Position numbers and translations under genes: made by a program
In this document: positions 32,211 through 40,924 of the stretch, piece after piece
Numbering within the stretch: the first letter of the stretch is position 1
How the letters are laid out: each line of letters starts with the position of its first letter
Notes under the pieces: model-generated
The model's database searches: none
What the model was told of the DNA's origin: nothing
What the model saw: the letters and a program-made list of their open reading frames with translations, nothing else
Origin: Halococcoides cellulosivorans
Lineage (GTDB): Archaea; Halobacteriota; Halobacteria; Halobacteriales; Haloarculaceae
Reading direction: 5' to 3'
Assembly (NCBI RefSeq): GCF_003058365.1
Contig: NZ_CP028858.1
Span: forward strand, 620,001-684,000
DNA length: 64,000 nt

Positions 32211-34172
32211 TCAGACCATCTCGAACAGCGCGAGGACGTCTTGCATGTCGAGCGTGCCGTCGCCCGCGAAGTCGTAGAATTCGACGTTCTCCTGGGCGTC
32301 CGAGGCGTCCGTGTTCTGGAACAGCCGATTCACGTCCGGGAAGTTGACCGTGCCGTCACCCGAGAGGTCCTCGTACAGGCCGTCGCCGTCCGGATCGGTC
32401 GCCCCCGCGGGCCAGGTCGGGCTGTCGGGCGTCGGCTCAGGCGTCGTCGTCTCCGGTGTCGTCGGCACGGGATCCACACTCCAGGGCCGAGAGGACACCT
32501 GCGGGACGGTCAGTTCGCGGACCATCGACCAGGCGTAGCCGTTCTCGAAGCGCGGTGTCGCATCGTCGGTGTACCAGTTGGCCTCCCAGAGGATCCCGTC
32601 GTGCGTGGCTCGATCGCCGCCCTCGAACGCCGTCCCGTACTCCCAGGCGGGCGCGTCGACCGTTCGGGGCCCCTCGGTCCGAACCGTCGCAGTGATCGCG
32701 TCACCGGCTGTCCCGTCGGATCCGACGGGGGCGACTGAGACGTCGTACTCGGAGCCACCCTGGAGGCCTCCGCGCTCCACACTCGGATCGTCGACCGCCG
32801 TCGTCTCCGCACCGATGGTCACGCGGTACTCACTGGCGGCGGGCACCGTACTCCAGTGGAGGTCGATCGAGTCGCCGGTCGTCACGGCGTCGAGCGCGGT
32901 CGGTGCGTGCAGCGTGTCCGCCCCCGATCGGCCGAACCCCGGGCTCTTGCGATCGGTCGCGTCGGCGTACGCTCCGAGTTGGTCGCCCGATTCGCACCGG
33001 TAGACCTGGAAGCCGTCGTGGTCGTGCATGTCGGGCACGACGATCTGCCAGATCGTCGCCGCGTCGACGTCGTAGGCGTCCGCGACACGGTACCACTCGT
33101 CGAGATAGTCGTTGCGCTCGTCGACCTGGGCGGGCGGCGAGTCACACTGCGCCCCGGACCGACCGGAGACGTTGACGTTGAACTCACCCATGTACACCGG
33201 CTTGTCGAGCACCTCGTGAGCGGTGTGGACGTGTTCGCGGATCCACGTGCTGCAGTAGTCTTTGGGAATGTTCCAGTGATACGGGTACATGTGGAAGCTG
33301 GCCAGGTCGATGCCGTCGACGGCATGATGGCGCTCGAAGTCCTGGCCCGTCCAGTCGCTGTAGTACCACCCGGTGCGATCCTCCCGCGTGTAAAAGCCCT
33401 CGGTCCCCGACGAGACGAGGTGATTCGGATCGAGCTCCTTGACGAACGCCGCCATCTCTCCGAGCCAGTCTTCGAGGATCTGGGCGCGCTGTTCGCCACC
33501 CGGATCATTCCCCTCACCGAAGGCGTCGCCCTCGATGCGTGGCTCGTTACACAGCTCCCAGGACATGATCGCTGGCTCCTCGCGGTACTCGACGCCCGTC
33601 ACGGAGTTCGTCCGGGTGAGCAGGTCCTCGACGTGCCACTTGTAGAGGTCTTTGACGTCCTCGTTGTCGAAGAAGTCGCCGTGGACCTCCGCGCCGTCGA
33701 CCCAGTCGACGTACTGAGCGATGCCGCCGTTGTGATCCCAGTTGTCCGCGAGGACGAGATTCAGCCGGATGCCGTGGCGCTTCGCGCTGTCGATGACGTA
33801 ATCGAGCATCTCCAGGGCGGCGGGGTCGTGAGTGTAGGGCTCGGGAATGTAACACGCCCCGTCCTCGGCGCCGCCCTCACAGGCCGCGAACGTCCGGACC
33901 ATGTCGATGTTCATCTCCTCGAACATCGCGAACAGCGAGTCCACCCGGTCGGGCGTCCCCCGGAACGAGTCGGTGATCCAGAAGTTGTTCGCGCCGTGCA
34001 GCGACACTTCCGACCCGTCGACGAGCAGGTCCGCCCCGTCCCGACGGACGAACGACCCCTCCGCAGCACTGGCGCTGCTCGCCGTCCCGATCAGGCCGGC
34101 GGCGGCCCCCACGCCCACAGTCTTCAGAAACTGTCGGCGCGTCCCCTCGTACGTTCGGTCTCGATGGACCAT
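32211..34172 (-). CDS. Secreted GH5 endo-beta-mannanase with FN3, CBM5/12-like and dockerin-like domains
   Basis: 653-residue extracellular hydrolase. A Tat signal (TRRQFLKTVGVGAAAG) leads into a GH5 catalytic domain (about 36-395). Its motifs, MSWELCNEPR (acid/base Glu), FHMYPYHW and PVYMGEFNV (nucleophile Glu), fit subfamily 7 mannanases. An FN3-like domain (about 400-495), a CBM5/12-like module (WEYGTAFEGGDRATHDGILW, about 500-545), a Thr/Pro linker and two calcium-loop repeats (DLSGDGTVNFPDVNRLF and DFAGDGTLDMQDVLALF) follow, the form of a type I dockerin. Degrades mannan-type hemicellulose outside the cell. Convergent with gltD, 12 bases apart. Cellulase activity is the main alternative. 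Confidence 0.88.
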   Translation of the reverse strand: MVHRDRTYEGTRRQFLKTVGVGAAAGLIGTASSASAAEGSFVRRDGADLLVDGSEVSLHGANNFWITDSFRGTPDRVDSLFAMFEEMNIDMVRTFAACEGGAEDGACYIPEPYTHDPAALEMLDYVIDSAKRHGIRLNLVLADNWDHNGGIAQYVDWVDGAEVHGDFFDNEDVKDLYKWHVEDLLTRTNSVTGVEYREEPAIMSWELCNEPRIEGDAFGEGNDPGGEQRAQILEDWLGEMAAFVKELDPNHLVSSGTEGFYTREDRTGWYYSDWTGQDFERHHAVDGIDLASFHMYPYHWNIPKDYCSTWIREHVHTAHEVLDKPVYMGEFNVNVSGRSGAQCDSPPAQVDERNDYLDEWYRVADAYDVDAATIWQIVVPDMHDHDGFQVYRCESGDQLGAYADATDRKSPGFGRSGADTLHAPTALDAVTTGDSIDLHWSTVPAASEYRVTIGAETTAVDDPSVERGGLQGGSEYDVSVAPVGSDGTAGDAITATVRTEGPRTVDAPAWEYGTAFEGGDRATHDGILWEANWYTDDATPRFENGYAWSMVRELTVPQVSSRPWSVDPVPTTPETTTPEPTPDSPTWPAGATDPDGDGLYEDLSGDGTVNFPDVNRLFQNTDASDAQENVEFYDFAGDGTLDMQDVLALFEMV

Positions 34173-34202
34173 AACAGGTTAATTTGACGCTCTGACTCCT
34201 TA

Positions 34203-34223
34203 AAATATCACCGTTAGAACGGT
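34203..34223 (-). promoter_or_regulatory. Promoter and palindrome upstream of the mannanase gene
   Basis: Minus-strand ATATTTTAAGG (about 34203-34210 region) is a good TATA element roughly 30 bases before the ATG. Directly upstream, CCGTT-AG-AACGG (34212-34223) is a 5+5 inverted repeat in the BRE/activator position. Substrate-responsive control would be reasonable but is not shown. Confidence 0.4.
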
Positions 34224-34293
34224 TTTCCGATATCAAAGAGAGTCCCGGCCAGCCTCCGGTGCGTCGATGTCCGTGCGACGATCGTCCGGTCGG

Positions 34294-36111
34294 TCAGTAA
34301 CTCCGCGTCGAGGGCTCGTAGGTCCCCTCGTGGCCCTCCAGGTTCGCCGGCGAGTAGTAGATCTCGGGATCGCCGTCGCGATAGGCGAGCATGGTGTGGC
34401 GCAGCCAGTTCGCGTCGTCGCGCTCCTGGAACTCTTTGCGCCAGTGCGCGCCACGGAACTCCTCGCGGGCGAGCGCGCCGACGGTGATCGCCTCCGCGAG
34501 GTCGATGATGTTCTGGGTTTCGAGCGTGTGGATCAGATCGGTGTTGAACGTCCCCGACGGGTCGGAGACCGCGACATCCTCGTAGCGCTCGCGAGCGACG
34601 CGGAGGTCGTCGAGTGCGTCTTCGAGGGCGGACGCCTCCCTGAACACGTTGACGTTGTCGGTCATCGTCGTCTGGACGGACTGACGGACCGTCGCGTGAT
34701 CGATGCCGTCGCGCTCGATGAGGTCGGTCACGCGTTCGCGTTCGGCCGCGACCGCCCGATCGAGTGATCCGGCGGGGTCGGCCCGCCCGCCGTCGGTCGC
34801 GGGCTCGCGATCGATCGACGCCGGCCCGATGGTGGCGTCGAGAGCGCTGTCGGCCGACCGCGCGGCCGGTCCGGTCGGGATCTTGGCCGCCTCGGGCGGG
34901 TCGCCCGCCGCCGACTGGCCCGCTCGCGCGCCGAAGACCAGCAGTTCGGGCAACGCGTTCCCGCCGAGGCGGTTCGCACCGTGCAAGGAGACACACGCAC
35001 ACTCGCCGGCGGCGTACAGCCCCTCGATACAGGTCGCGCCGTTCTCGTCGGTCTCGACCCCGCCCATCGCGTAGTGCTGGCCGGGCTTGACCGGCATCGG
35101 ATCTTCGAGCGCGTCGACGCCCTCGAAGTCCTCTGCGAGGTGGATCATGTTCTCCAGGCGATCACGCACGCGCTCCTCACCGAGGTGGCGCATGTCGAGA
35201 TGGACGTACTCGTCCTCGATGCCCCGGCCCGCGTTGATCTCGGTGAGTTCCGCCCGCGAGACCACGTCCCGGGAGGCGAGTTCGCCGTCGTTGAGCGCGT
35301 AACCGTGTTCGAACATGAACCGCTCGCCCTCCGAATTGTACAGGATGCCGCCCTCGCCGCGCACCCCTTCGGTGATCAACACGCCCGTCGAGGGGAGTGT
35401 CGTCGGGTGGAACTGGATCATCTCCATGTCTTCGAGCGGGACGCCCGCCCGGTAGGCCATCGCCGCGCCGTCGCCGGTGTTCGCGACGGCGTTCGTGGTG
35501 TGCTCGTAGACCTGTCCGAGCCCACCGGTCGCGAGCACGACACCCTCGGTCGCGCGGAACCCCGAGATCTCGCCAGTGCTCAGTTCGTAGCCCACGACAC
35601 CCTCACAGGTCCGCTCACTCGGATCGCTTTCGTCGGTGACCGCCAGGCGGGTGACGAACCACTCGTCGTACACCTCGATCCCGCGTTTGAGTGCCTGCTC
35701 GTACATCGTATGCAGCAGGTGATGGCCCGTCTCCGCGCCCGCGTACGTCGTCCGCGGGAAGGAGAGGCCGCCAAAGGGCCGCTGGGAGACCCGGCCGTCC
35801 TCGTCCCGGGAGAAGGGCATCCCCCAGTGTTCGAGTTGGATGACCTCCCTGGGCGCGTCTTTCGCGAACGTGTCGACCGCGGGCGCGTCCGCGAGATAGT
35901 CCGCGCCTTTCATCGTGTCGTAGGCGTGGTCGTCCCAGGAGTCGTCGTCGCGCAGCGCGGCGTTGATCCCGCCTTCCGCCGCCCCCGTATGACTCCGCAC
36001 CGGGTGGAGTTTGGTGACGATCGCCACGTCCGCGCCGGCCTCGTGGGCCGCGATGGCCGCGCGCAGGCCTGCCCCGCCGGCCCCGACGACGACCACCTCG
36101 TGCTCGTACAT
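34294..36111 (-). CDS. sdhA: Succinate dehydrogenase / fumarate reductase flavoprotein subunit
   Basis: 605-residue flavoprotein. The FAD fold starts VVVVGAGGAGLRAAI. The covalent-flavin His is H41 in RSHTGAAEGGIN. GMPFSRDEDGRVSQRPFGG, LITEGVRGEGGIL (catalytic Arg) and GQHYAMGG (active-site His) are all present, and the C-terminal helical domain is complete. It oxidises succinate or reduces fumarate only with an iron-sulfur partner and membrane anchor, and none of sdhB, C or D is adjacent. The ATG at 36111 follows the family's usual N-terminus; upstream in-frame sequence is not SdhA-like. Confidence 0.92.
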   Translation of the reverse strand: MYEHEVVVVGAGGAGLRAAIAAHEAGADVAIVTKLHPVRSHTGAAEGGINAALRDDDSWDDHAYDTMKGADYLADAPAVDTFAKDAPREVIQLEHWGMPFSRDEDGRVSQRPFGGLSFPRTTYAGAETGHHLLHTMYEQALKRGIEVYDEWFVTRLAVTDESDPSERTCEGVVGYELSTGEISGFRATEGVVLATGGLGQVYEHTTNAVANTGDGAAMAYRAGVPLEDMEMIQFHPTTLPSTGVLITEGVRGEGGILYNSEGERFMFEHGYALNDGELASRDVVSRAELTEINAGRGIEDEYVHLDMRHLGEERVRDRLENMIHLAEDFEGVDALEDPMPVKPGQHYAMGGVETDENGATCIEGLYAAGECACVSLHGANRLGGNALPELLVFGARAGQSAAGDPPEAAKIPTGPAARSADSALDATIGPASIDREPATDGGRADPAGSLDRAVAAERERVTDLIERDGIDHATVRQSVQTTMTDNVNVFREASALEDALDDLRVARERYEDVAVSDPSGTFNTDLIHTLETQNIIDLAEAITVGALAREEFRGAHWRKEFQERDDANWLRHTMLAYRDGDPEIYYSPANLEGHEGTYEPSTRSY

Positions 36112-36271
36112 GGGTGAGAGCGTCGGGCGAGCGCCCCAAAGGCCTACCGGTCGGTGCGGTCTCGTCCGGTGTTGGAGCGAGCGCGGCGAGCATCGCGGAC
36201 GACCGATCGCTCGGTCAGTAGCGACCACCGGCGATGACCACACACTAATACCCGACTCGCCAAACGCGCGT

Positions 36272-37294
36272 ATGCCCGACCTCGGCAAGGCCGACAGCGC
36301 GTTTTTCGATCAGTTCATCTACCCGCACCTCGGGGCCGACCGCGACGAGGTTCGCGTCGAACCCGCCCACGGCGTCGACTTCGGCGCGGTCGAGATCGGC
36401 GGGCAGATGCTCGCGATAGCGACCGACCCCGTCTCGATCAACCCGGGTCTGGGTCTCGAACGCGCGGGGTGGCTCGCGCTCCACATCCTCCTCAGCGACG
36501 TCGCGGTCTCGGGGCTCGATCCCGCCTACCTGAGTATCGACCTCAACCTGCCCCCCGAAATCGAGAACGACACGTTCGAGGCGGTCTGGTCGGTGATGGA
36601 CCGCGAGGCCCGCAAATTCGGCGTCCAGGTCGTCACCGGCCACACCGCGCGGTATCAGGGCTGTAACTATCCGATGGTCGGCGGCGGCACCGCGATGGCC
36701 GTCGGGGATCCCGAGGATCTGGTCCGGCCCGACGGCGCGCGCCCGGGCGATAGCGTGATCGTCACCAAAGGCCCCGCCGTCGAAGCGGTGGGCGTGCTCT
36801 CGGTGCTCTTTGCCGACCAGGTGGTCGAGGACCTCTCCGAAGCGGACCTTGCGGCGGCCCAGGATCGGTTCTACGACTCCAGCCCCGTCGAAGACGCCAT
36901 CGTCGCCGCGAATTCGGGGCCGATGACGGCGATGCACGACGCGACCGAGGGCGGCGTCATCGGTGGGTTCCACGAGATGGCCCGGGCGGCGGGCGTCCAG
37001 TTCGAGATCGAACGGGACGCGATCCCCGTCCTCGACGGCATCCGGCCCGCCTGCGAGGCGTTCGGCATCGACCCCTGGATCTCGATCAGCGAGGGGACGC
37101 TGCTGGGGACCGTCGATCAGAGCGGCGTCGACGCCGTCCTCGGCGCGCTCGCGGACGCCGGCGTTCCCGCCGCGGAGGTGGGCGTCGTCAGCGAGGGCTC
37201 CGGGCTGATCGTCGACGGCGAGCGGGTCGACCACCCTGGAGCGGACCCGTACTGGCAGGCGCTCGAAGAGTGTGCCGCCCGCGCGGAGGATTGA
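36272..37294 (+). CDS. AIR synthase/HypE-superfamily protein
   Basis: 340-residue member of the PurM/HypE/SelD ATP-binding superfamily: N-terminal IATDPVSINPGLGLERAGWLALHILLSDVAVSG (metal-ATP Asp and dimer region) and C-terminal domain with MHDATEGGVIGGFHEMARAAG. HypE proteins of this fold make the cyanide ligand for [NiFe]-hydrogenase and end in a Cys (PRIC-like motif). This one ends CAARAED, so it cannot use a C-terminal cysteine. It may be a HypE-like paralogue of unknown substrate. A TATA-like ACTAATAC about 24 bases before the ATG supports the start. Divergent from sdhA. Confidence 0.78.
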   Translation: MPDLGKADSAFFDQFIYPHLGADRDEVRVEPAHGVDFGAVEIGGQMLAIATDPVSINPGLGLERAGWLALHILLSDVAVSGLDPAYLSIDLNLPPEIENDTFEAVWSVMDREARKFGVQVVTGHTARYQGCNYPMVGGGTAMAVGDPEDLVRPDGARPGDSVIVTKGPAVEAVGVLSVLFADQVVEDLSEADLAAAQDRFYDSSPVEDAIVAANSGPMTAMHDATEGGVIGGFHEMARAAGVQFEIERDAIPVLDGIRPACEAFGIDPWISISEGTLLGTVDQSGVDAVLGALADAGVPAAEVGVVSEGSGLIVDGERVDHPGADPYWQALEECAARAED

Positions 37295-37367
37295 ACGGCC
37301 CGGTGTTCGATCGCTCGATACTGTCTGACCCGTCGACTCCGGGGACCCACCGCAGGGCCGACGCGCC

Positions 37368-37517
37368 CTACTTCTCCAGGCCGATCGTGCGATCGGACCG
37401 GATCCAGGCGGAGGACGGGCTGTCGCGGTCGTAGATGACCGTATCGCCGTCCTCGGTTTCGACGGAGACCAGATTCTCTTCCTCGGTTTTCGTACTCTGT
37501 GGCGTGCGTTTGTCCAT
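37368..37517 (-). CDS. 49-residue haloarchaeal microprotein
   Basis: Short frame encoding MDKRTPQSTKTEEENLVSVE then TEDGDTVIYDRDSPSSAW and IRSD before the end. The (D/N)xxxxAWIxSD pattern recurs in small haloarchaeal proteins of unknown function, which is why I call it despite its size. Its composition (acidic, low Arg) is proteome-like and unlike shadow frames. No partner is adjacent. Confidence 0.6.
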   Translation of the reverse strand: MDKRTPQSTKTEEENLVSVETEDGDTVIYDRDSPSSAWIRSDRTIGLEK

Positions 37518-37696
37518 GCTTTCCCCCCACGCCCCCCAGGCGTGGTAATTTCACGTATGGCCCTGAAGGTGAAAAGTCCCGCGGAGACCTGCATGAACGA
37601 AAATGAGTGTTTCGGTACGGGCGACTCGGTCACCCCAGATCGGCGCTCCACGACCGGACGGCCAGATTCATGCCCGACGGCCTCTGACCGGCGCCC

Positions 37697-38893
37697 ATGT
37701 CCATCGAACCGGATCCAGCCGATCGGCCGGTGACGCTCACGATCGCAGGGAGTGACTCGGGTGGTGGGGCCGGCATCCAGGCCGACCTGAAGACCATGGA
37801 GGCCGTCGGGGCGTTCGCCACCTCGGCAATCACGAACGTGACCGCCCAGAACACCACCGGCGTCGACGGCGTCCACCCGGTCCCGACCGACGCGATTCGC
37901 GAGCAGATCGCCGCCGTGCGCGAGGACTTCGACGTTCGGGCGGTCAAGACCGGGATGCTCGGGACCGACGCAGTGATCGAGACCGTCCGCGCGGCGGCCG
38001 GCGACTGTGACCCGCTGGTCGTCGACCCGGTGATGATCGCCGCCTCGGGCGACCGCCTGCTCGACGAGGAGGCCGAAGATGCCTACGAAGGACTGATCGG
38101 TGCGGCGACGCTCGTCACGCCAAATTGCGAGGAGGCACACGTTTTGACCGGCGTCGAGGTGACCGACGACGCGAGTGCCGAGCGGGCGGGCGCGGCGTTG
38201 CGAGCGATGGGGGCGGACGCCGCCCTGATCACCGGCGGGCACCGTGGTGGTGAGACCGTCCGTGACGTGCTGGTGACCGCCGAGGGAGTCGAGACGATCG
38301 TCCACCCGCGGGTGACCACCGACGCTACTCACGGCTCTGGCTGTTCGATCAGCAGCGCGATCGCCGCGCGCCTGGCCCAGGGCGCATCGCTCGATCGGGC
38401 CGTCCGCGACGGTGTCGAACTCCTCGCCCGCGCGGTGCGCTACCACCACTCGGGCGGCGCTGGCCCGGGCGCAGTCCATCACCTCGCGGCGCTGCGCAAC
38501 CAGGCCGAACGATCGGGAACCGTCGAGTCCGCGGCCGGGTTGTACGGGCGCGTGGCCGACCGGGCGAGCGCGGCGCTGGTCGCGACGCCGTTCGCGAACG
38601 ATCAGGACGATATCGTCGCAGTTGGAGCGGGCGGCCCTCTCACCGATCCCGCGGCTGCAATCCTGCTGGGATTGCGCGACCGCGCGCCCGGCCTCGCGGC
38701 AGCGGTGCGCGTGCCCGACGCGAGCGGCGACTGGCCGTCGATCGATCCCGACCGGTCTGCGAGCGACCGACGCGACGCCGCGCGGTCGATCGTCGACGAA
38801 TCGGGCCAACCGGACGTCCTCGCGCTCGACGAGGACGCGCTCGTCGTCGGGCCCGATCCGGCCGCGGTGATCGATCGGTTGGACGCTATCTGA
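37697..38893 (+). CDS. thiD: Phosphomethylpyrimidine kinase ThiD with a divergent ThiN-like C-terminal domain
   Basis: 398-residue thiamine biosynthesis enzyme. The ThiD kinase domain (about 12-265) has [33 protein letters not shown] and [14 protein letters not shown] (anion hole). Residues about 275-398 align loosely with ThiN ([27 protein letters not shown]), the thiamine-phosphate synthase half of archaeal ThiDN fusions, but they are shorter and lack much of the usual sequence. The kinase call is firm; activity of the second domain is doubtful. No riboswitch-like conserved elements were found in the 180-base upstream gap. Confidence 0.87.
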   Translation: MSIEPDPADRPVTLTIAGSDSGGGAGIQADLKTMEAVGAFATSAITNVTAQNTTGVDGVHPVPTDAIREQIAAVREDFDVRAVKTGMLGTDAVIETVRAAAGDCDPLVVDPVMIAASGDRLLDEEAEDAYEGLIGAATLVTPNCEEAHVLTGVEVTDDASAERAGAALRAMGADAALITGGHRGGETVRDVLVTAEGVETIVHPRVTTDATHGSGCSISSAIAARLAQGASLDRAVRDGVELLARAVRYHHSGGAGPGAVHHLAALRNQAERSGTVESAAGLYGRVADRASAALVATPFANDQDDIVAVGAGGPLTDPAAAILLGLRDRAPGLAAAVRVPDASGDWPSIDPDRSASDRRDAARSIVDESGQPDVLALDEDALVVGPDPAAVIDRLDAI

Positions 38894-38908
38894 GCGCTCG
38901 CGTCGACG

Positions 38909-40852
38909 CTATTTGAAGACTCGCGCGACGATCAGCACCACGAGGACAGCCACGAGCGGGCCTGCTGCGGGCCCGTCGGCGCTCGTCGCGGGGTCGGTGA
39001 TCGTGACGGTCGCGGTCGTATTCCCGACCCGAACGGTGTGCTCGCCGGCGGTCGCGTTGGGGACCTCGACCGAGACGGTCCGGTTCGCACCAGGGGCGAT
39101 CGCGACCCGTTCCTCGAGGATGACCGCGTCGCCCCACTCGATCGAGAGGGGCCCGCTCGTCGGCACGGTCGCGTTGCCCCCCAGGGCGGCCGTCACCGTG
39201 ACCGGGTGATCCTCCGAAACCGTGACGTCGAGCACCTGGATCGGCGGATCGAGAACGTGGAGGTCGATCACGCTGTCGCCGGCGAACAGCGCGAGCCGAC
39301 CGGTCCGATCCGGGGTCACGCTGACCTCCTGGGTCGCGCTCTCGCCGGGGTCGAGCGTGCCCGTCAGGCGATTCACCGTCCGATCGCCCAGGCGAACCGG
39401 AACGTCGTAGTCGCCCGTCGTGTCACCGCCGTTCCGGACGCGATAGGTGAGCGTGACGGACTCGTTGACGCCGAGAAGCGCCGTCTCTCGCGGGTCGGCC
39501 GACGCCGTCCGTGTCGACCCCTCGATCACCACTGCCGTGGCTGGGGTCACCGAGAATCGCGGGCCAGACGCACCGAAGGCCGCCCGATGCTCGCTGGCCG
39601 ACCATATCGAGAGTCCGCCGGTCGACTCGACGTCGGTCCGAGTTCGCGCCGCCACGCTGTCGTTGCTGGCGGCTACGATCGCGGCGTAGAGATCGGCAGC
39701 CGTGAGAGGACCGTCCTGGCGGTTGAGCACACTCCAGACGCGAAGGAACGTACTCCCGTCGCTCGCCAGGCGGATTCGACGATCGGTCTGGCCGACCGCG
39801 AGCGACCCCTTGCGGTAGGGCGCAGCGTCGTGCCAGGTCCCCGGATCGGAGAGGATTACGTCGTCGTACGTGTCTCGGGTGCCCGGCGCGAGAGTGGCCT
39901 GGAAGGTCTCGAAACTCCCGTCGCGCTGGAGGCCCAGCAGGGCGGCGTAGTAGGTGGCCATCGCCTCGGTCGTCCAGGCCGTCTCGGTGGTGGTCTCGAA
40001 GTCCTGGCGCGCGTGGACGTACTCGTGATACCACGTACTGCCGGCCCCGAGCGATCGATCGGCCTGCACCCAGAAGTCCGCGGGCCCGACCTGGAGGCCG
40101 GCGACGCCCCAGTCGACGGTCGTCGGGGCGGCGACCGCGAGGATGCGGTCGTCGCGCGCCCCGACCTGGAGTTCGCGACTCGCGAATTCGAGCGCGTCGA
40201 GGGTCTCGTCGGGATCGACCGCCGGATCGACGCCCGCGGGCCGGACGTAGACGATCCGCTCGCCGTCGACCGTCCGGGTCGTCGTCTCGTGGTCACCGAG
40301 GAACACCATCGACGACCCCGTGACGCCCGGCCCGTCGGTCGTGGAGGTACGCTCGAAGCCCAGGTCGCCGCGGGCGGTCCACCGGACCGACGTCGAGGGG
40401 CGCGTGAACAGTGCCCAGTCGCCCGTATCGGCGAAGATCAGGCCCGATCCCGTCGGGGCGGCCGCCGCCTGGCGTTCGGTCCCGGTCTCGTTGACTGCCA
40501 GTCGAAGCGTCAGTCGCGGTCGGTCGGTCTCGCCGTCCCAGACGAACCGGTCGCCCTCGCGTGTGAACCCCTCCGTCTCGATCGCCGACGCCGACTCGGG
40601 TGGTGCGATCGAGAGTTCGGTCAGCGGGTCGGGCGTCGAGTAGAGTAGGTCTACCTCGACGGTCCCTGGATCCGAGGGCGTCAGTCGGTACGTCGCCGTC
40701 TCGGTCACCGGGTCGGCCGCGACGGCGACCCCACTCGTGGCGATCAGCGCGACCGCGAGCAGCGCGGTCAGGGCGACGCCACGGCGGGCGCGACCGCTGG
40801 GCCCTCGTTCACTCACTGCCCCTGGTTCGAGAGTCGCGTCCTTCAGCGTCAC
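38909..40852 (-). CDS. Membrane-anchored extracellular gluzincin-type metalloprotease
   Basis: 647-residue surface protein. A signal helix (about 25-46) is followed by a beta-rich domain, then a zinc protease core: HEYVH at 276-280 gives the HExxH motif and TTEAMATYYA supplies a downstream Glu ligand at 296. The spacing resembles M1/M61-like gluzincins. From about 420 there are two CARDB-like beta domains (ESVTLTYRVRNGGDTTGDYDV and similar) and a C-terminal helix ending VLIVARVFK, anchoring it to the membrane. Substrate unknown. Divergent from the Orc1/Cdc6 gene. Confidence 0.75.
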   Translation of the reverse strand: MTLKDATLEPGAVSERGPSGRARRGVALTALLAVALIATSGVAVAADPVTETATYRLTPSDPGTVEVDLLYSTPDPLTELSIAPPESASAIETEGFTREGDRFVWDGETDRPRLTLRLAVNETGTERQAAAAPTGSGLIFADTGDWALFTRPSTSVRWTARGDLGFERTSTTDGPGVTGSSMVFLGDHETTTRTVDGERIVYVRPAGVDPAVDPDETLDALEFASRELQVGARDDRILAVAAPTTVDWGVAGLQVGPADFWVQADRSLGAGSTWYHEYVHARQDFETTTETAWTTEAMATYYAALLGLQRDGSFETFQATLAPGTRDTYDDVILSDPGTWHDAAPYRKGSLAVGQTDRRIRLASDGSTFLRVWSVLNRQDGPLTAADLYAAIVAASNDSVAARTRTDVESTGGLSIWSASEHRAAFGASGPRFSVTPATAVVIEGSTRTASADPRETALLGVNESVTLTYRVRNGGDTTGDYDVPVRLGDRTVNRLTGTLDPGESATQEVSVTPDRTGRLALFAGDSVIDLHVLDPPIQVLDVTVSEDHPVTVTAALGGNATVPTSGPLSIEWGDAVILEERVAIAPGANRTVSVEVPNATAGEHTVRVGNTTATVTITDPATSADGPAAGPLVAVLVVLIVARVFK

Positions 40853-40892
40853 GGCGCCGTTCTCAGGACTGATCGCCCGGCGATCGCGCTAG

Positions 40893-40899
40893 CATTAAG
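40893..40899 (+). promoter_or_regulatory. TATA-like element of the Orc1/Cdc6 gene
   Basis: CATTAAG lies 26 bases before the ATG at 40925, predicting a leaderless transcript. It supports that ATG over an in-frame GTG at 40904, which lies too close to the element. Confidence 0.5.
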
Positions 40900-40924
40900 A
40901 CGCGTGCGAACCGACAGGACAACG

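Noticed and set aside
36272-37294. Calling this gene hypE as part of hydrogenase maturation
   Set aside because: The C-terminal Cys required by HypE is missing and no other hyp gene is nearby.
37518-37696. Possible thiamine-pyrophosphate riboswitch upstream of thiD
   Set aside because: The conserved CTGAGA and the second-helix elements are not present in the gap.
40853-40924. Replication origin beside the Orc1/Cdc6 gene
   Set aside because: The interval is about 70 bases, has no AT-rich unwinding element and no repeated origin-recognition boxes.
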